Source: LH-M37 sp965602855 (GTDB lineage: Bacteria; Pseudomonadota; Gammaproteobacteria; SZUA-229). Taken from it: a stretch of DNA of 64,000 nt. The DNA lies in assembly GCA_965602855.1 (NCBI GenBank), contig CBFCZV010000008.1, positions 16,631 through 80,630 of the forward strand, written 5' to 3'. The notes below the pieces were generated by a model, which ran no database searches, was not told where the DNA came from, and saw nothing but the letters and a program-made list of their open reading frames with translations. Below, one piece after another: positions 62,385 through 64,000 of this stretch (position 1 is the first letter of the stretch; every line of letters starts with the position of its first letter). The translations under genes and the position numbers were made by a program.

Positions 62385-63728
62385 ATGTCAGAAAAAGAGA
62401 CCATAGCAGCGATTGCGACACCACCGGGACAAGGTGGTGTCGGTATCGTTCGTGTTTCTGGCAAGAAGGCAGCTGAGATCGCAGAAAAGCTGACAGGGAA
62501 AAAACTCACCCCGCGATACGCACATTACACCCTCTTTCTCGATGAAAATAATGAAACCATTGATAATGGTCTCGCATTGTTTTTTGAAAACCCGAATTCA
62601 TTTACCGGTGAAGATGTTCTGGAATTGCAGGGACATGGCGGCCCGATTATTCTGGATATTTTGCTCAAGCGTGTTTTGTCGCTAGGCGTTCGTCCAGCCC
62701 GAGCCGGTGAATTCAGTGAACGTGCATTTCTAAATGACAAAATAGATCTGACCCAGGCCGAAGCCATCGCCGACCTGATCGCCGCAGAAAGTCACGAAGC
62801 GGCCAAAGCAGCGGTGCATTCCTTAAACGGTGAATTCTCAGAAGAAATAAATAAACTGGTTGAGCAGCTAACGCAATTACGCATACACGTTGAAGCCGCA
62901 CTAGATTTTCCCGAAGAAGAAATCGATTTTCTCGCCGACAAAGTCATAGAAAACAAACTCAACCAAGTAACAGAAAAACTACAGCAAGTTAAAGCCAGCG
63001 CCAAACAGGGTCGCTTGTTAAAAGAAGGCATGACCGTGGTTATCGCCGGAAAACCCAATGCAGGAAAATCGAGTTTGCTCAACCAACTGGCAGGACAGGA
63101 AACCGCCATTGTCACCGATGTACCCGGCACTACCCGCGATATATTGCGCGAACATATTCAGATTGACGGTTTGCCACTGCATATCATTGATACCGCCGGT
63201 CTGCGTGAAAGTGAAGATGTCGTCGAGCAGGAAGGCATCCGCCGCGCCATGCAGGAAATAGAAAAAGCCGATCGCCTGTTATACGTTATGGATGGTGATT
63301 CAAAAGCGGAAGAAAAGAATATCCTTGATAGCTTTTCAAAAGATCTGGGCATAACTTTTGTTCACAATAAAATAGACAAAAATAAAGCTGTGCCAGAAGT
63401 GGTCGAGCTAGAAGGTAATGCCACAGATATTTTCCTGTCAGCAAAAACCGGTGAAGGTATCGAACTATTAAAACAGCATTTAAAAAAATGCATGGGCTAC
63501 GAAAATCGTGTCGAAGGAAAATACATGGCACGACGCAGACACCTGGAAGCTATCGAACAGGCAGAGCAGAATTTGGAATTGGCTGATCTAAATTTAAAAC
63601 ACAAACAGGGTGAACTGGTAGCCGAAGAACTAAGCCAGGCACAGAATCAGTTAGCTAGTATTACCGGTGAATTCAGTAGTGATGATTTGCTGGGTAGAAT
63701 TTTTTCTGATTTTTGTATTGGGAAGTGA
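62385..63728 (+). CDS. mnmE: tRNA modification GTPase MnmE
   Basis: GTPase that with MnmG makes the cmnm5U34 modification, 447 residues. The N-terminal folate-binding domain begins IAAIATPPGQGGVGIVRVSG. The G domain has G1 GKPNAGKSSLLNQL, G2 TTRD, and G3 DTAGLRE; the G4 position reads HNKIDK, a close variant of NKxD. The C-terminal CIGK motif carries the catalytic cysteine. mnmG is not in the window; the following 270 bases hold no gene. Confidence 0.96.
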   Translation: MSEKETIAAIATPPGQGGVGIVRVSGKKAAEIAEKLTGKKLTPRYAHYTLFLDENNETIDNGLALFFENPNSFTGEDVLELQGHGGPIILDILLKRVLSLGVRPARAGEFSERAFLNDKIDLTQAEAIADLIAAESHEAAKAAVHSLNGEFSEEINKLVEQLTQLRIHVEAALDFPEEEIDFLADKVIENKLNQVTEKLQQVKASAKQGRLLKEGMTVVIAGKPNAGKSSLLNQLAGQETAIVTDVPGTTRDILREHIQIDGLPLHIIDTAGLRESEDVVEQEGIRRAMQEIEKADRLLYVMDGDSKAEEKNILDSFSKDLGITFVHNKIDKNKAVPEVVELEGNATDIFLSAKTGEGIELLKQHLKKCMGYENRVEGKYMARRRHLEAIEQAEQNLELADLNLKHKQGELVAEELSQAQNQLASITGEFSSDDLLGRIFSDFCIGK

Positions 63729-63780
63729 GATTTTTCTGTAGGTCGGGAACCCTGTTCCATACTTAGGTTCGTTAACGGTG

Positions 63781-63834
63781 CTTCCCTGCATCACTGCTCT
63801 GACTTTGACACTGAGGCAGGTTGTACCAGGGAAG
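63781..63834. repeat. Inverted repeat downstream of mnmE
   Basis: CTTCCCTG (63781-63788) and CAGGGAAG (63827-63834) are perfect inverted copies around 38 bases. Another short palindrome, GGAACCCTGTTCC, lies just upstream. No T-run follows, so termination is unproven. It could be an RNA structure or a dispersed repeat. Confidence 0.35.
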
Positions 63835-63937
63835 TAAGATCAAAAATAAAAAATGCATTTCATTCCATGCAAGTTTTTTGATTTTGTGAGAATGAATCGT
63901 ATTTGTTAATAATCTTTTTATTTTATCATATATATCA

Positions 63938-64000
63938 TTATTGGTTTATTGGTTTATTGGTTTATTGGTTTATTGGTTTATTGGTTTATTGGTTTATTGG
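63938..64000. repeat. 8-bp tandem repeat array at the window edge
   Basis: The unit TTTATTGG occurs seven times in perfect tandem from 63945 to 64000. A partial copy lies at 63938-63944. The array runs into the end of the window, so the true copy number is unknown. It lies downstream of mnmE in non-coding AT-rich sequence. No spacers are present, so it is not a CRISPR array. Confidence 0.95.

Noticed and set aside
63729..63937. tRNA or other structural RNA downstream of mnmE
   Set aside because: One 8-base inverted repeat is present, but no cloverleaf, anticodon arm or CCA-type end could be drawn.
63938..64000. CRISPR array
   Set aside because: The repeats are contiguous 8-mers with no spacers and no cas genes nearby.

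Overview
The window is a 64 kb chromosomal segment of a gammaproteobacterium with moderate-to-low GC. The gene content (EnvC, HslUV, PlsB, UbiB/UbiJ/UbiE, AlgZ/AlgR, YidC/YidD, a dnaA-dnaN-recF-gyrB block) and the gene order argH-algZ-algR-hemD-hemY are gammaproteobacterial. A sulfide:quinone oxidoreductase, a DsrC/TusE-family protein with a second C-terminal cysteine, and an exported rhodanese suggest a sulfur-oxidising or sulfide-exposed lifestyle. No species can be named from the sequence alone.

Layout. 0-5.5 kb: envelope genes (envC, ctpA, a YibQ-type deacetylase, yajL), the DsrC/TusE variant and a Bax-type glucosaminidase. 5.5-9 kb: one reverse-strand gene of 1151 residues, best explained as a pyrophosphate-type PEP carboxykinase. 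9.2-11.5 kb: pilU, a small membrane protein and an orphan MlaC-like protein, ending in a bidirectional terminator. 11.5-13.8 kb: an unknown lipoprotein with an internal duplication and an unknown four-helix membrane protein. 14-18.1 kb: the most coherent accessory region. A reverse-strand sqr gene has a near-consensus sigma-54 promoter. A divergent gene encodes a sigma-54 activator with a cysteine/histidine-rich PAS domain, and the shared intergenic region carries paired dyads that look like activator sites. A Tat-exported 14-cysteine copper-storage-like protein and an ArsM-like methyltransferase follow. 18-27.6 kb: pyruvate kinase, a membrane-anchored Cache protein fused to a CheD-like domain, three overlapping small genes, a ClsC-like phospholipase D, plsB and a cation/proton antiporter.

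27.8-43.4 kb, mostly reverse strand: an exported phospholipase D, an orphan TRAP binding protein, uvrD, ubiB-ubiJ-ubiE, a DUF971 gene, hslUV, xerC, a DUF484 gene, dapF, an exported rhodanese with a tiny acidic secreted protein, lysA and lptM. 43.5-53.4 kb: an esterase, a lone Hpt protein, argH, algZR, hemD and hemY (hemC and hemX are not between them), an iron-sulfur flavin reductase, a glutaredoxin and ubiD. 53.4-63.7 kb: the replication-origin region. gyrB-recF-dnaN-dnaA run on the reverse strand and rpmH-rnpA-yidD-yidC-mnmE on the forward strand. DnaA boxes and an AT-rich stretch lie between dnaN and dnaA. The window ends inside an 8-bp tandem repeat.

Candidates for undescribed biology, in order: the sigma-54/PAS-controlled sqr locus with its copper-storage and methyltransferase neighbours; the extracytoplasmic Cache-CheD fusion; the putative PPi-PEPCK; the DsrC variant with a displaced cysteine; and the duplicated lipoprotein.
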